Assembly (NCBI RefSeq): GCF_029962835.1
Contig: NC_080590.1
Coordinates: 69,155,501-69,219,500 of the forward strand
Length of the DNA: 64,000 nt
Direction of reading: 5' to 3'
Source of the DNA: Magnolia sinica
Taxonomy: Eukaryota > Streptophyta > Magnoliopsida > Magnoliales > Magnoliaceae
Shown: one piece after another, positions 34,791 to 46,377 of the stretch
How positions within the stretch are numbered: the stretch's first letter is position 1
Layout of the letters: each line of letters opens with the position of its first letter
Made by a program: the position numbers and the translations under genes
The notes under the pieces: model-generated
What the model was told of the DNA's origin: nothing
Databases searched by the model: none
The model's input: the letters and a program-made list of their open reading frames with translations, nothing else

Positions 34791-36068
34791 TGTTTAGTGT
34801 CAAATATCGCATATTTCCCCCTATTTATATCTTGGTTTTATGAACATGATAATTATTAATGGGTATATTTTATACATGTCTACATTGCGAGGTGAATCTG
34901 AGAGCTAGTATTGAAAAAAAAGTTAAAAGCATGGATTTGATGCTCAAGAATCACCAAGGTAAGGGATGGATCTTATGAGACCATAATTAAAGAATTTACA
35001 TGCCAAAGATCCAAGGAAACCAAGTGAGTAATGAAGAGAATCGAAGATTTAAAGCAAAGAAAAGGAATCCTGAAAATTCTAGTGAAATTTAGCTAGCCCA
35101 AGATTTGGTTCGGCTAGCCCAAGCTTGAAATTTGACCAGCCTGAGAAAATTTGGGTGAAATTCTAACAACATTGTCTTTTAAATTTGCATGAAATTCGAC
35201 TAGCCCAAGTTTTAGTTCGGCTAGCCCAAGTTCACGCTCAGTTAGTTGAAGGTTACGCAGACTATGCAAATTTGAGGTGGTTTCCAAATTTTTCCAACTC
35301 GGTGCGAAAGTTGGAGTTCCCTAAATATTAATAGGAGTTCCTAGGATACTCCAAAGAATGTTCTAGGGTTTGAAAAGGGATTAGAGGCCTAGGTGGAGCG
35401 TTAATGATGTTCTTCTACTTCGATTTCTTCATGGGTTTTAGTAGATTTTTCTATTTTTCTTATGTTTTTGAGTTAGCTATGACTAGCTAAGCTCTTAGCT
35501 AGGGCTAAGAGGTGAAGCTTGTAGCGTGTTTGGATGATTATTTTGTTTTAATTCTTATTTATATTGAACTTCATTGATTTCTAGTTTGATATTAAAGGAA
35601 TCTTTTCAATTTCTTATAATTTATTGTGACTCAAATTACAATAGATGCTGCGATAGCTTTGGATATCTTCTTTTCCTATTTTGAGGTTGTGAGATTGGTA
35701 AATCCTATTATTCACCATCGTCTCTTGGGCATGGTAGGGTGATGGAATCACTTCCAATCATCACAATTCTTCTCCATTGAGAATTAGGTCAATGAAAAGT
35801 TCAAATTTGATTTAAATTACTTTATCTTCCAATTGGATAGGATAAGACTCCAATTCCAATTGTGTTCCTTGAATCAAGCGAGGTAGCATCTTGATAACTA
35901 TAAGTGGATCCTTGGAACCCTAGTTCCCACCTTTCAATTGATAGTTTCAATCAACATTATTCACCATTACTCTCAATTATTCAGATTTCAATTTAAATCT
36001 TTTTCTAGTTCTAGTTCTAGTTATTTTCATAATACATATAAGTTTAGTCCTTATGGATTCAACTTCGG
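34791..36068 (+). repeat. 3' LTR of the plus Athila-like element, 3' end lost
   Basis: It starts TGTTTAGTGTCAAATATCG. The outer ~250 bp and the last ~570 bp match the minus LTR (21349-22889). Homology stops at 36068 (GATTCAACTTCGG), where TGTCACGCCCC begins. Its U3 holds GGCTAGCCCAAG/TAGCTAGCCC repeats (about 35090-35235) and an AT-rich TATA candidate near 35326. Confidence 0.8.
35088..35240 (+). repeat. U3 repeats GGCTAGCCCAAG
   Basis: Four copies of (G/A)GCTAGCCCAAG or ACTAGCCCAAG, two of them in the repeated phrase TTCGGCTAGCCCAAG. GGCTAGCC is a perfect 8-bp palindrome. It occupies the slot filled by TTCGATGTCATCGAA in the minus copy. Confidence 0.65.
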
Positions 36069-37644
36069 TGTCACGCCCCAAACTCGGGAATCAGACTCAT
36101 AAAATTTTCACTCGCTAAATCTGATGCTAACAACCTCCGTAGTACCCCATTCTCGGCTCCCCGCTCCCATACGCCAGGTTCTAATCCTGGGATCCTATAA
36201 GGAGGATTTTCAGGGTGTTTTTTTTTTGTAAAGGAGTATAATCTCAAGTGTACTCAAGTCACCAAAACATCATCACCCCATATCCACTAATATAATATTT
36301 GAGTACAGTGTTGAAAGGGAGATACATCATATAACAAAATTCCAAAAGATCGGGCACATGCTCCCGCCTCAATGCTGCTGCGATCGAGCATAACCTGCAC
36401 GTAACGAACGTGCATACGCTTACTATGAAGCTTAGAGAGTGCGTGCGTGTGTGCGCAATGCATGTGCCAAGCATACAAATGTCAGAGTAAGCGGAAAGAT
36501 GGAGGCTAAACTGGCAAGTCCATAAATGTCATCAGCCCTATCCAGGCTATGCGAATCAAAAGACATACTGAGCTAAATGTCATATGCTAAGGATGCAAGT
36601 AGTACGCAAATCTTGACAAGTACATAAATACCATCAGCTTTATCTAGGCTATGTGATACAAAAGGAATGACAAAGCCAGTGTGTGTAGTTGTGATGATAG
36701 TACGTGGTATCGCAAGCTGTGGGGTTCATCACAAGAGACTTCTATCCAAACCAGTCATATACCTGATTTGGATAGCTAGACTCAATATGGTAAACTCCTG
36801 ATCTCATGTTAGTCACGTACCTAACCGAAACCATGGCCATTACGAAGATGCACATAAGGATTTAGTTGCACACTACCAGCCCGGGTGGATAGTGAATGAA
36901 TGAGTCAAATGTTGAACATGCAACTCCTACTAAGTAAGTCCACATTTCAATAACGTTATCAACATTGGAATCATCAGAGTCTAGTACACTCTAACACTGG
37001 CCTGCCACCTCATCCCGCGCATGACACAGCGAGTGGAAGGGACCTCACTATCCACCTCGTCAGTGGTATGTCAATCTCCACCCGGCTCGCCAATAGCAGA
37101 CCCATTTCACAAGCCAGTCAGACTCGACCTAGCATATAGCCCCCTTCACCAGGGCGGGTAAGGTCACACCCGCTTCCAACCGACCATGACATAGTGGGAG
37201 ACGCGGCCTACTGGTATTTGGCACTTGGGCGCTCATGTTATCCACTTGATCTCGACGTTGGAGCATCTTGTTGGCCCACAGGATTTAGGGACTTTCACCC
37301 AGGGACATCCTATGTGCCTTGTAAACATAACCAGATTTCTGATATCTATACTCAAGCTCCAACCACGATAATCCTGAGGTGGCCACAACCCTGATGTCAT
37401 TAGGGTGTGAATGCAAATGCATCATGCAATGCGTGAATGCATGAGACCATCATCCGAGTCATGCAAGTCGTGTATACATGCAAGGCGGTCCCATCTCTTA
37501 TGGGTCCCCTAAAAATGCTCAAACTTGTAAAGTCATCAATGTGGCCTTGCCATGCATAGGCAAGCTAAGAATCATGAATTAGCTATCATCCAAGTCATGC
37601 ACACATAATACGAATGAGATATGATAACATACGATCATAACCAC
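36069..37644. other. Unclassified repeat, left part
   Basis: It starts TGTCACGCCCCAAACTCGGGA at the exact point where the Athila-like LTR breaks off. Such ends are common for plant LTRs read from their 3' side, so this may be an LTR inserted there. No coding is recognisable; the plus frame 37194-37394 is not protein-like. The sequence appears to continue at 48116 after the copia insertion. Confidence 0.4.
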
Positions 37645-39435
37645 TGAAAAAGGTGAGCTTAACAGTCCTAAAGGAGAGGTAAATAGGACTATGCCAAATA
37701 AAAATTAACTTACTAAAGTAATAAATAAATCAAAAATCTCAATAGCACTAGTATTGAATAATTGATTCAAACTTAGTTCGTAGGATAACCTTTCACCAAA
37801 ATTAAAGTTTTAGGTAGGACAACCTTATTTCATGAACGTTTGTAGGGATTAAGATCTCAAACCAAGCAAGAGAGATAATAAAGTTGTCTACTACAAACAT
37901 TCACCACTTTTGCATAAATAAAATTACAATCATTCACCATAAATGTAAAAAGTAAACATTCAGCATAACACCAAGAATTATAGTGGTTCAGTGTGTACAT
38001 CAATTGTTCTCAAACAGCCACACCTACTCCACTCCCAATAATCATAACCCAAGTGATATTGACTTTCACTATAAACAAGGTTTTCACAATGTCACCTTAA
38101 AAGTTGATACAGTTGTAATTTTAAAGGGCTATCACAAACAAAAACCCCACACTGAGATTTTCTGGCTATCTCAGACAAACCAACAAATGAGATTTTCTGG
38201 CTATCTCAAAGAAACCAAAATACAAAATATAGGGATATACTTATCTTCACCTTGAAGATGTATCCTTAGATGTAGCCTGTAGAACCACTTCTCTTATAGT
38301 AGAATGTTTAATGTCCAATCATATAAAAGAGGGTTCTAGGTTCTAAATAGATTTTAAATCGATTCAAACAAAAGGCTACTTGTTTGAATTCCTCAGGATC
38401 TCAAAGAAGAGTATCTACTCTCTTTATAAAATGAGATTCATAAAAAGGACATCAATAAATTAAAATAAAAGCTATTAAAGAAATAAAAATACCATGCAAT
38501 AGCTTGACAATAGTGGGGACTTCTCTCTCTCTTGATGAAGGCTTTTCTCAGCTTGAATTGTTAATTTCGGATTGAGAGAAGACACTTATTTATAAGCTGA
38601 AAGGTTGTTGCTTCTACTCATCTAAGGCTTTCTTCAACTCGTCTAAGGCTCAACAAATTTTTAAATTTTGAGCACGATTATATAAAACGGTTCTTCGACT
38701 GGTCGAAGGCCCTGCTCGACTGGTCGAGGGCCCTGTTCGACTGGTCAAGCATGGGCTTTGACTGGTCGACGGTGCTAAAATTTAGTTGTTGGACTTCGAG
38801 CCGAGCAACCTTAGACTAGTCGAAGGTCTCTCTTCGACTGGTCGAGCTGTCTGCTCGACTGGTCGAGGACGCAACAAAAAAAAATTCCATTTTTAAAAAT
38901 TTAAACTTAGACTAGTCGAAGATTTTCTTAGACTAGTCGAGCTACAACTTAGACTAGTTGAACCAAAGCCTAGACTAGTTGAACCGAAGCCGAGACTAGT
39001 CGAAGTTAAGCCTATATAAAGTATAAAAACCCATATATGATTATGTTTTGAAAGAACCTAAGCTTAATGTCTTTCTAGGGTCTATTATACCTGAAAAGAC
39101 TGAATATTGAAATAGGTTGAACTTCTCGGAACTTGTTCTTCTATTTGAATCTTTAATAGAACTTGAACATGGAGCTTAATCTTCTATTAGATGTGTAGTA
39201 AAACTTGAACTTAGTCAACTTGAACTTCAGTAGATTCCGAACTTTCCATCTTGTTCTACTTCTTGACTTGAACTTTAGTAAAGTCTTAAACTTAATAGAT
39301 TTTGAGCTATCATGTCTTGAAGTAACGACTTGAACTTTCCATCTTAATCCACATTAGTCAGACCACTTCTTAAGATGTTTTGTCTACAAGAAATTTGACA
39401 AACAAAGGTGTGCTTTATACAATATCGCACTTACA
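37645..39435 (-). repeat. 3' LTR of minus copia element
   Basis: The length is 1791 bp. On the minus strand it starts TGTAAGTGCGATATTG and holds a palindrome array (39006-38694), then TATAAATAA (38595-38587), and the U5 phrase shared with the other copia LTRs (GGAGTGGAGTAG, near 38025). Confidence 0.9.
38587..39006 (-). promoter_or_regulatory. Promoter of minus copia 3' LTR: TCGACTGGTCGA array plus TATA
   Basis: About twelve copies of CGACTGGTCGA, CGACTAGTCGA or decayed forms (TAGACTAGTCGA) lie 100-400 bp upstream of TTATTTATAA (minus TATAAATAA). CGACTAGTCG is a perfect palindrome. Confidence 0.7.
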
Positions 39436-39450
39436 ATTTCCCCCTTTGTC
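39436..39450 (-). promoter_or_regulatory. Polypurine tract of minus copia element
   Basis: The minus strand reads GACAAAGGGGGAAAT against the LTR start. It matches ACAAAGGGGGAGAT in the plus copia element. Confidence 0.8.
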
Positions 39451-39922
39451 AAATTCGTGACAAAACACTTAACATTACAACGAGTAGAGTGATATCTTGA
39501 ATTCCATGTTGTAGAAGGTGCATCTTTAATGAATGTGCAATATTACTCCCCCTCAATGTGAGCTTTTCCCCTATTTTATGACATATACATATACATTTCC
39601 AATGCAAAACTCCAACAACCATAAATCAACATTCATATCCTGTGCGCATCTTCATTTCATTCATTCTACTTATAAAATTAGCAATGCTCTCCCCCTTTTT
39701 GTCACAAGAGGATGAAGGGAAGAATACTCAAGTGATTATAATAAATAAACCACAGTAGAATTAGTAGAACTATAAGAGGAAAATGCATAGAGAATGATCA
39801 AAAAAATTATCAAAATGTCATCAACAAGGAGTAAGGGAGTAGTGTTAGAAAGTTATCAACCAACACACACAAAGTATAAAGTTATACAGCCCAAAGATAA
39901 ATGAAAATCAGCCTAATCAGAT

Positions 39923-41023
39923 CTAGAAGAGGATGGAGGAGGTAATGCGATGAAAGTATTTTTGCACATATTTCATGGAAGCTTTGTGACTTTCAACCAG
40001 ATTATCTTGTGACATCTTCAACTTAACAACCTTCTCTTTTAAACACTTGAGCCGATCATTAACCTGAGATGGTTGATAGTCAGGATCAGCTTCATCATTC
40101 GATTTCAGCTCTGCAGAGATATCATCCATAGATGTGTCCTCAGGTAATGGTGTGTCTTCCTCTTCTGCTTCATCCTCATCTCTCTGGCTGGGAAGGAATG
40201 TCAGGGTCATCTTATTAATATTCGTATTATCAAATGGGAGAGCAGACTCAGGCGCCTCGGTCGATGGAATGACAACGTTACAATGGATAGCAAGGGTTGT
40301 CATGAGATATGCAAAAGGTATTGACCCATGACCCAGATGGATACGAAATTGGATAATCAAGTAACATATCAATGAGGGAAGACAAATAGGAATGCCAGAT
40401 GCAACGACGTGAAGGACATGAGTCATAAAGAGAGTAAGTTCAGACTTATTCCCAAAACAAGGATATACATTAGACGTGAAAATACAATGGACTCTAAATC
40501 TTAGAATCATCTGAGTGGCATGGAGGGCATTACTAGAACTCCAATTAGCATTAAATCTACATAACTTATAAGTAATTTCCCTTCACTCAGATTCATTCAT
40601 TCTATTAGTAAGGGTGGTAATGGGAATCCCTTCATCATTGAAATTCACATCAAGAAATCATGATATCAAGTGCCTATCAACTGGAACTATCCCTTCTTTA
40701 AAATTAATAGAGAATGTCAGATTATCAAGGGATAATTCTCCTATTGAAGCATACATCGCTTGTGCTATGGAGCAGTATGCCGTTCCGCCTTAACCAAGAA
40801 TGTTTTCCCAACCAACGACATTGAGGATAGGCAAGAGTTTGAATGGAGCAATGTGATTGGCATTCACGGTCCTTTCGATAATAATATCTCTAGAGCAGAG
40901 ATCACTAACATACTCTGAATCTTCTTCAGGAGATTTTAGGGTTCTCACCCTAATTGGAATCATCCTGGAGGAGGAGCTGCTGAGGCCCTTACATGTAGCC
41001 TTCCCCTTAGACCGATGCTCCAT
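39923..41023 (-). pseudogene. ORF3 of minus copia element (plant transposon protein-like, coiled-coil end)
   Basis: It starts at an ATG (41023) with MEHRSKGKATCKGLSSSSSR and runs leftward through NANHIAPFKLLPILNVVGWE. After a stop and frameshifts (40790-40510) it reads RVHCIFTSNVYPCFGNKSELT, ICLPSLICYLIIQFRIHLGH, NTNINKMTLTFLPSQ, an acidic stretch, and a heptad-rich tail (VNDRLKCLKEKVVKLKMSQD). It aligns from end to end with the open ORF at 59395-60531. It occupies the place of the envelope-like ORF of Sireviruses but shows no signal peptide or membrane segment. Its function is unknown. Confidence 0.75.
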
Positions 41024-41196
41024 GTAGAGTTTGCAAAAGAGAATATTAAAGAATGTAGATGGGTTTGGCTTAAATCATAGCTTTACAAAAAAACCCTCTA
41101 TAAAAAGGATGTAAATCTCAAATCAACCAGAAAATAAAGATTAACTAGTATGGAGGAACCCAAATCTAGAAGGAAATGTGAAATAAACCACTTACA

Positions 41197-41235
41197 ATGA
41201 CAAAATGGAGATGGGTTCGACGAGTAGAGCCATAG
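41197..41235 (-). other. Candidate small exon before ORF3 (minus copia)
   Basis: On the minus strand a pyrimidine-rich tract ends CCTTGACTAG, followed by about 39 bp containing ACTCGTCGAACCCATC, then ATTGTAAGTGG. This resembles an acceptor, exon and donor. The plus copia element has the same arrangement at 59172-59213 with the same 16-base core. Splicing is inference. Confidence 0.35.
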
Positions 41236-41308
41236 CTAGTCAAGGAAGAAGGGCAAAATGAAGAAGAAAAAAATGATTTTCCCTCCTTTAAGAAGCAAAC
41301 CCGCGTGC

Positions 41309-41376
41309 TTCGACCAGTCGAGTATGGTCCTCGACTCGTCGAAGGTCGACTGGTCGAGGACGTGCTCGACCCGTCA
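41309..41376 (-). promoter_or_regulatory. Palindrome cluster upstream of ORF3 (minus copia)
   Basis: Four dyads lie between the RNase H end and ORF3: TTCGACCAGTCGAG, CTCGACTCGTCGAAG, GGTCGACTGGTCGAGG and CTCGACCCGTC. It is the same motif class as in this element's U3. The plus copia element has a matching cluster at 59034-59100. Confidence 0.6.
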
Positions 41377-41476
41377 TGCAGCTAAGAAATTTCATAATTT
41401 TTTAAATTTTGAAATATGTTTTACATTTTAAAAAAAAAATTATAAAAATAAAAAAATGTATAAATAATAGATTTAA

Positions 41477-42000
41477 TTAATTAAAAGTACATAAACCAAT
41501 ATCATGTTTTAATTTAAAATATCTATTCCTGTTAAGCGGTTTGGTCATAATGTCTGCAAGCTGCTTTTCAGTCTGAATATATTCTAATGAAATGCTCTTG
41601 TCCTCAACTAATTCTCGAATGTAATGATATCGAACATTGATATGTTTTATATGAGAATGTTGAATGGGATTTTTTGAAATATTTTTAGTGCTTGAGTTAT
41701 CACAATATAGTATCATTGTATTTTACACAATCCCATAATCAGTTAACATCCTTTTCATCTATATCAACTGGGTGCTAGCATTGCTAGCTGTAATATATTT
41801 AGCTTCAATAGTTGAGAGTGATACAGAATTTTGTTTCTTGTTAAGCTAGGAAACCAAACAATTCCCAACGTAGAAACATCCACCACTGGTAGATTTTCTA
41901 TCATTGATGTTTCCTGCCCAGTCTGCATCGGTATATCCAGCAAGTTGTACATTTGTATCATACGGATTCCATAAACCAAAATTAACTGTACTTGCGACAT
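41477..42000 (-). pseudogene. RNase H of minus copia element
   Basis: Fragments include YDTDWAG-like remains (PMQTGQETSMIENLP frame, 42000-41764) and the C-terminal part YCDNSSTKNISKNPIQHSHIKH, IRELVEDKSISLEYI, EKQLADIMTKPLNRNRY (41716-41477). The stop near 41477 ends pol. Frame breaks occur near 41760 and 41900. Its motif order matches the plus copia element. Confidence 0.8.
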
Positions 42001-42006
42001 ATCGAA

Positions 42007-43050
42007 TTATTCGTTTAACAGCAAGTAAATGAGATTCCTTAGGATCAGCTGATATCTAGCACATATTCCAACGCTAAAAGTAATATCAGGTCTACTAGCA
42101 CTTAAGTATAGAAGACCACTAATCATACTTCGATATAAATGAGAGTCTATACTTTTACCTGTTTCATCCTTAGAAAGTTTGAGAGATGCACTCATAGGAG
42201 TATTAAACTTTTTCTCATTCTCAAACCCAAACTTCTTTACCAGATTTAAAGCATATTTGGTTTGAGAGATGAAAATACCATCTTCTTGTTGTTTTACTTG
42301 TAATATAAGAAAGTAATTAAGTTCTCCAACCATACTCATTTCAAACTTAGATTTCATCAGATCTGCAAACTCAATGGACAAGTTAGTGCATGTAGATCCG
42401 TAAATAATATCATCAACGTAGATCTGTACAATCAATATATGTTCCTTATATCTTTTGACAAATAATGTTTTATCAATCCTTCCCATGATAAAGTTATGAC
42501 TAAATAAAAATTTAGTCAACTTTTTCGTACCATGCCCCAGGAGCTTGTTTTAATCCATAAAGTACATTTTTAAAGATGATATACATGATCTGAGAGTTTA
42601 GGGTCCTCAAAACCCTTAGGTTGTTCAACATACACTTCTTCATGTAAATTACCGTTTAGAAACTCACTTTTAACATCCATTTGATATATCTTGAATTTCT
42701 TATAACAAGCAATTGAAATGAATAGTCTAATGGATTAAAGGCGCGCAACTAGTCTGAAGGTTTCATCATAGTCAATTCCTTCTATCTGAGTGTAGCCTCG
42801 TACAACCAGTCGTGCTTTGTTTCTAATTATATTTCCCATTTCATTAGATTTATTCTTAAAAATTCATTTGGTTCCAATTATATGTTTATCAGAAGGTCTG
42901 GGAACCAAATACCAAACATTATTTCTAACGAATTGATTTAACTCTTCTTGCATAGTCAATATCCAGCTTTCATTGGCAACTGCTTCATTTACATTTGTCG
43001 GTTTAATTTGGGAAGTGAAGCAGACATAATTACAGGTGTTTTCTAATTAT
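42007..43050 (-). pseudogene. Reverse transcriptase of minus copia element
   Basis: The longest frame (42519-42007) has VQIYVDDIIYGSTC with intact YVDD, FEMSMVGELNYFL, YALNLVKKFGFENEKKFNTP and RPDITFSVGICARYQ. The N-terminal third (43050-42530) is present in shifted frames, for example near 42700 the LNG...EEVYVEQP equivalent. Several single-base shifts separate the pieces. Confidence 0.85.
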
Positions 43051-44214
43051 TTTCTTGTCTGAACACCAGTACGAGGGTTACCTAATATCGGATTAGACGG
43101 ATAGTCTTTGACTGATCTTAATTCAGAATTATCTGATTTAGATGAAGAGTCGAGTTTGTTAATAATTTTGACTTCATCATCATCTTGACTTGGTGTAGGT
43201 GTGATCAGGTGATCATCAATTACAACGTTAATCGATTCCTGAATCACTCCTGTTCTTTTATTAAGAACACGATATGCTCGACTGTTAGAACATAACCCAA
43301 GAATATTCCCTTATCACTCTTTGCTTCAAACTTTTCCAAAATTTCTCGATCACGTAAAATGTAACATTTACTTCCAAAAGTTTGAAAGTATTTAACAATT
43401 GGCTTCTTATTAAACCACAGCTCATATGCTATTTTATCTTTTGCTTTTCTAACATACACATGATTTATAATTTAACAAGCAGTATTAACAGCTTCAACCC
43501 ATAAGTTTTTTGGTAAGTTCATGCTATTTAACATTACATTGGCCATTTCCTGTAATACTCTATTCTTTCTTTCAACAATCCCATTTTGTTGAGGTGTTTT
43601 AGGAGCAGAGAACACATGTGATATACCATGGTCTATACAATATTTCTCAAAACTGCTATTTTCAAACTCAGTACCATGATCACTTCTGATCTTAATCACA
43701 TGTACTTCTTCTTCAGTCTGAATTCATTTTAGAATTTTTTTAACTTCATCGAGTGTCTCAGATTTCTCTCTTAAGAAAGCTACCCAAGTATATTTGGTAA
43801 AATCATCAACAAAAACCAGAAAGTACTTTCCACCTCTGCTCTCCGTTCTCATTGGTCTAACCAAATCCATATGGAGTAGTTCAAGAGGTTTGGATGTGGC
43901 TAAGGAATTCACTTTCTTGTGACTACTCCTATTTGCTTGCCAATCTAACATGCGCCATAAATCTTTTCTACCTTTTTTAATTTGGGTAAGTCATGAATAT
44001 GATCTCTCTTGCTCAATCTATAAAGATCTCTAAAATTGACATGTCCAAAATGTTTATGCCATAGTTTTATTTTGTTTGTTTGGACCATATAACATGAAAA
44101 GTTAAAAGAGCATGAGTCATTAATAATGTAGAAATTCTCAGAAGTCCTGTGACCATTTAATATCATACTTCCCTTCTCATTTGATATCTCACATCCGTGA
44201 TTTGTAAATTTCAT
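43051..44214 (-). pseudogene. Integrase of minus copia element
   Basis: The pre-integrase zinc region reads LWHKHFGHVNFRDLYRLSKRD (44214-43945). The core shows LLHMDLVRPMRTES (first Asp), VDDFTKYTWVAFLR, IRSDHGTEFENS (second Asp) and NGIVERKNRVLQEM (Glu). The C-terminal part includes GSKCYILRDREILEKF and KGIFLGY (43459-43244), then the linker DDHLITPTPSQDD (43247-43047). Frame breaks occur at 43945, 43720 and 43465. All three catalytic residues are kept. Confidence 0.85.
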
Positions 44215-44229
44215 GCTATATTTGTTATC

Positions 44230-44500
44230 TCAGATTTGAGATATACTTAGGAGGTTATGTTTTAGACCTTCAACATACAGTACATTCTTAAAGGGAGGAA
44301 GATTAGAGAGTTGAATAGTACCTTGGCCTATGATTCTGCAGTTGCTTCCATCACCAAAAATAACTAAGCTATCATTCGCTTCTTTAAAGTTGGTGAATAT
44401 CGCTTTATCACTTGTCATATGTCTTGAACATCTACTATACAGGTACCATTTTGAATGGCTAGTGGCTTTGAAGGCCGTGTAGGCAATAAGACATGTAACT
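44230..44500 (-). pseudogene. Protease of minus copia element, active site lost
   Basis: On the minus strand it reads WYLYSRCSRHMTSDKAIF. The plus copia element has WYLDSGCSRHMTGDKALF, so the catalytic Asp-Ser-Gly became Tyr-Ser-Arg. The remainder (VIFGDGSNCRIIGQGTIQL, NVLYVEGLKHNLLSISQI) is well kept. Confidence 0.8.
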
Positions 44501-44699
44501 TTTGGAACTCATTTCATTATGGTTCTGGGTTTAGGAGTTCCATTGGATTTTCTCTATTTTTGAGAATTGAAATTTCTCTACTGTCTATTAACTCCGATTT
44601 CATTTGAGTTAGATTTTAGAAGCTCTTTGAGTAAGTCCATTATTTTTTCAGCTAAAGGAGGTTTATTACATATTTGATTTCTATAGCTGATGATATTAG

Positions 44700-46309
44700 A
44701 ATTAATATTAGAAACTTGAAAATATTTTGGATTTTGAAAATCATTTCAACCATAATTTCTCAATTTCTTACCTTTAAAGTTTGAGGATTCTCCTTTTATA
44801 AATATAGGAGATGAATTCTTCTTTTTCTGAGAACTATCTTTGATATAACTCAGACCTAATTTGTCACCACATTTTCTACATGATGATAATAATTTTTCTA
44901 GTTTTGGGTCTCTATGGGTACATCTCCAAGTATCCTTAGAACTCAAAAGGGAAGAAACTTCAAGTTTTAGATTCCCATTTTCAATTTTGAGTTTTTCTAA
45001 TTCTGAGGTTTTGAAATTTAAGTCTAGTTTTGTTTTTTCAAAACAATATGAAAGATGAGATTTTTTAAAAAAATATTATTTTCAAGTTCTTATTTTAACT
45101 TAAGATATTTTTCTTTTTGAATTTTTAATTTGACAGCAATTTTGCAACTTTCCTTGTATAGGGCATTATAAGCGTCTTGAATATCATCTTCATTCTCATT
45201 TTTAGGGTCACTCTTGAGATTTTCATAATCAGATATGTTACAGCTATCTGAGGAGGTGACTCCGGCTATAGTCATCAGGGCTTTTACATCATTTGTATTT
45301 TCTTATTCTGATTCATCAGGCTCAGAAGAACTTTTAAAGTCGGATGATTCATCCCAAGTAGCTATCATGCCCTTTCTTTTTTATTTATCCCTTTTTGGAC
45401 ATTTATTCGCCAAGTGCTTGTATTCATGGCAGTTGAAACATTGACTGTCCTGTATAGATTTCCAATATTTAGATTTTCCTTTTCTTTTGTCAGATGGTTC
45501 TTGAAAATTTGATCTTTTCTTGTTTTTGAAAATTCTGTAAAATTTCTTAGCAAGTAAAGTCATATCATCTTCTGTATCTTCAACATCAGAATTAACATAG
45601 TTATCTTTTGAAACAGATTTAGACAATTTAAGAGCAATGAATTTACCTTTAAGAGCTTTAAAATATAACTCATACGTTTGGAGAGAGCCAACTAACTCCT
45701 CAACCTTCATTTGATCAGTGTCTCTTAATTCCTGAATTGCAGTTACTTTGGAATTGAATCTCTCGGGAAGAGATTGCAGTATTTTAGTACAGACCTTGCT
45801 TTTTAGGATTCCATCTCCTAGACCCCACATGGAATTTACTATATCATTTAGTTTTGTATAGAAGTGCATGAAAGTTTCATTTTCTTTCATACAAATTTCC
45901 TTAAATTTTGTAGTGAGGATTTGAACTTTTGATTTCTTGACTATAGAAGTTCCTTCATGTGTCATTTCAAGAATATCCCAGGCTTGTTTGACTGTATCAC
46001 ATGAAATAATTCTCTTGAATTCATCATGTGATAGAGCACAAGTTATGACATTTAAGGCCTTAGCATTTGCACTGCTTTCACTTTTCTAAGTTGTGGTCCA
46101 TAATAGAATACAGTTTCTTTCATAGATTTAGCTCCATCACTGCCTAGAACTTCAGACATATGAGGTTTCCATTTGGTTACAGTGGCTTGCCACATGCTTT
46201 CATCTAAGGATTTTAGAAAAATCCTCATTCTGGCTTTCCAGTATGCATAGTTAGAGCCATCAAAAGGTGGTGGCTTAGTAATAGAGAAGCTATCGAAATT
46301 TGACATCAT
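44700..46309 (-). pseudogene. Gag of minus copia element
   Basis: The start is at the ATG pair 46309/46306 (MMSNFDSFSITKPPPFDGSN). It continues with YWKARMRIFLKSLDESMWQA, ITCALSHDEFKRIISCDT, the capsid part VQILTTKFKEI and VEELVGSLQTYEL (45965-45381), and the CCHC knuckle CFNCHEYKHLANKC. A Lys/Glu-rich coiled tail follows to about 44700. A frameshift near 46080 and others near 45370 and 45090 break it. Gag forms the particle and binds RNA. Confidence 0.85.
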
Positions 46310-46363
46310 AAAAGCTCTAGATCTTTTTACTCAAGGAAATTAATAAAAAAAATGAGCGACTTA

Positions 46364-46375
46364 GCGTTGATACCA
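46364..46375 (-). promoter_or_regulatory. Primer-binding site of minus copia element
   Basis: The minus strand reads TGGTATCAACGC two bases inside the LTR. The plus copia element has TGGTATCAGAGC, the initiator-Met tRNA complement. The two end differences suggest decay. Confidence 0.8.
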
Positions 46376-46377
46376 CT

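Larger units (their letters stand above)
25128..36068 (+). mobile_element. Athila-like Ty3/gypsy element with both LTRs truncated
   Basis: Order: truncated 5' LTR, Asp-type primer site, gag (split by a copia solo LTR), protease, RT, RNase H, integrase, 3' untranslated region, purine tract, truncated 3' LTR. The 5' LTR lacks about its first 570 bp and the 3' LTR lacks about its last 50 bp, so terminal duplications are gone. Coding is full of stops and frameshifts. It lies head to head with a fragment of the same family. Confidence 0.88.

Noticed and set aside
39923-41023. ORF3 as a retroviral envelope gene
   Set aside because: It has the position of an envelope-like ORF, but I see no signal peptide, membrane helix or cleavage site in either copy.
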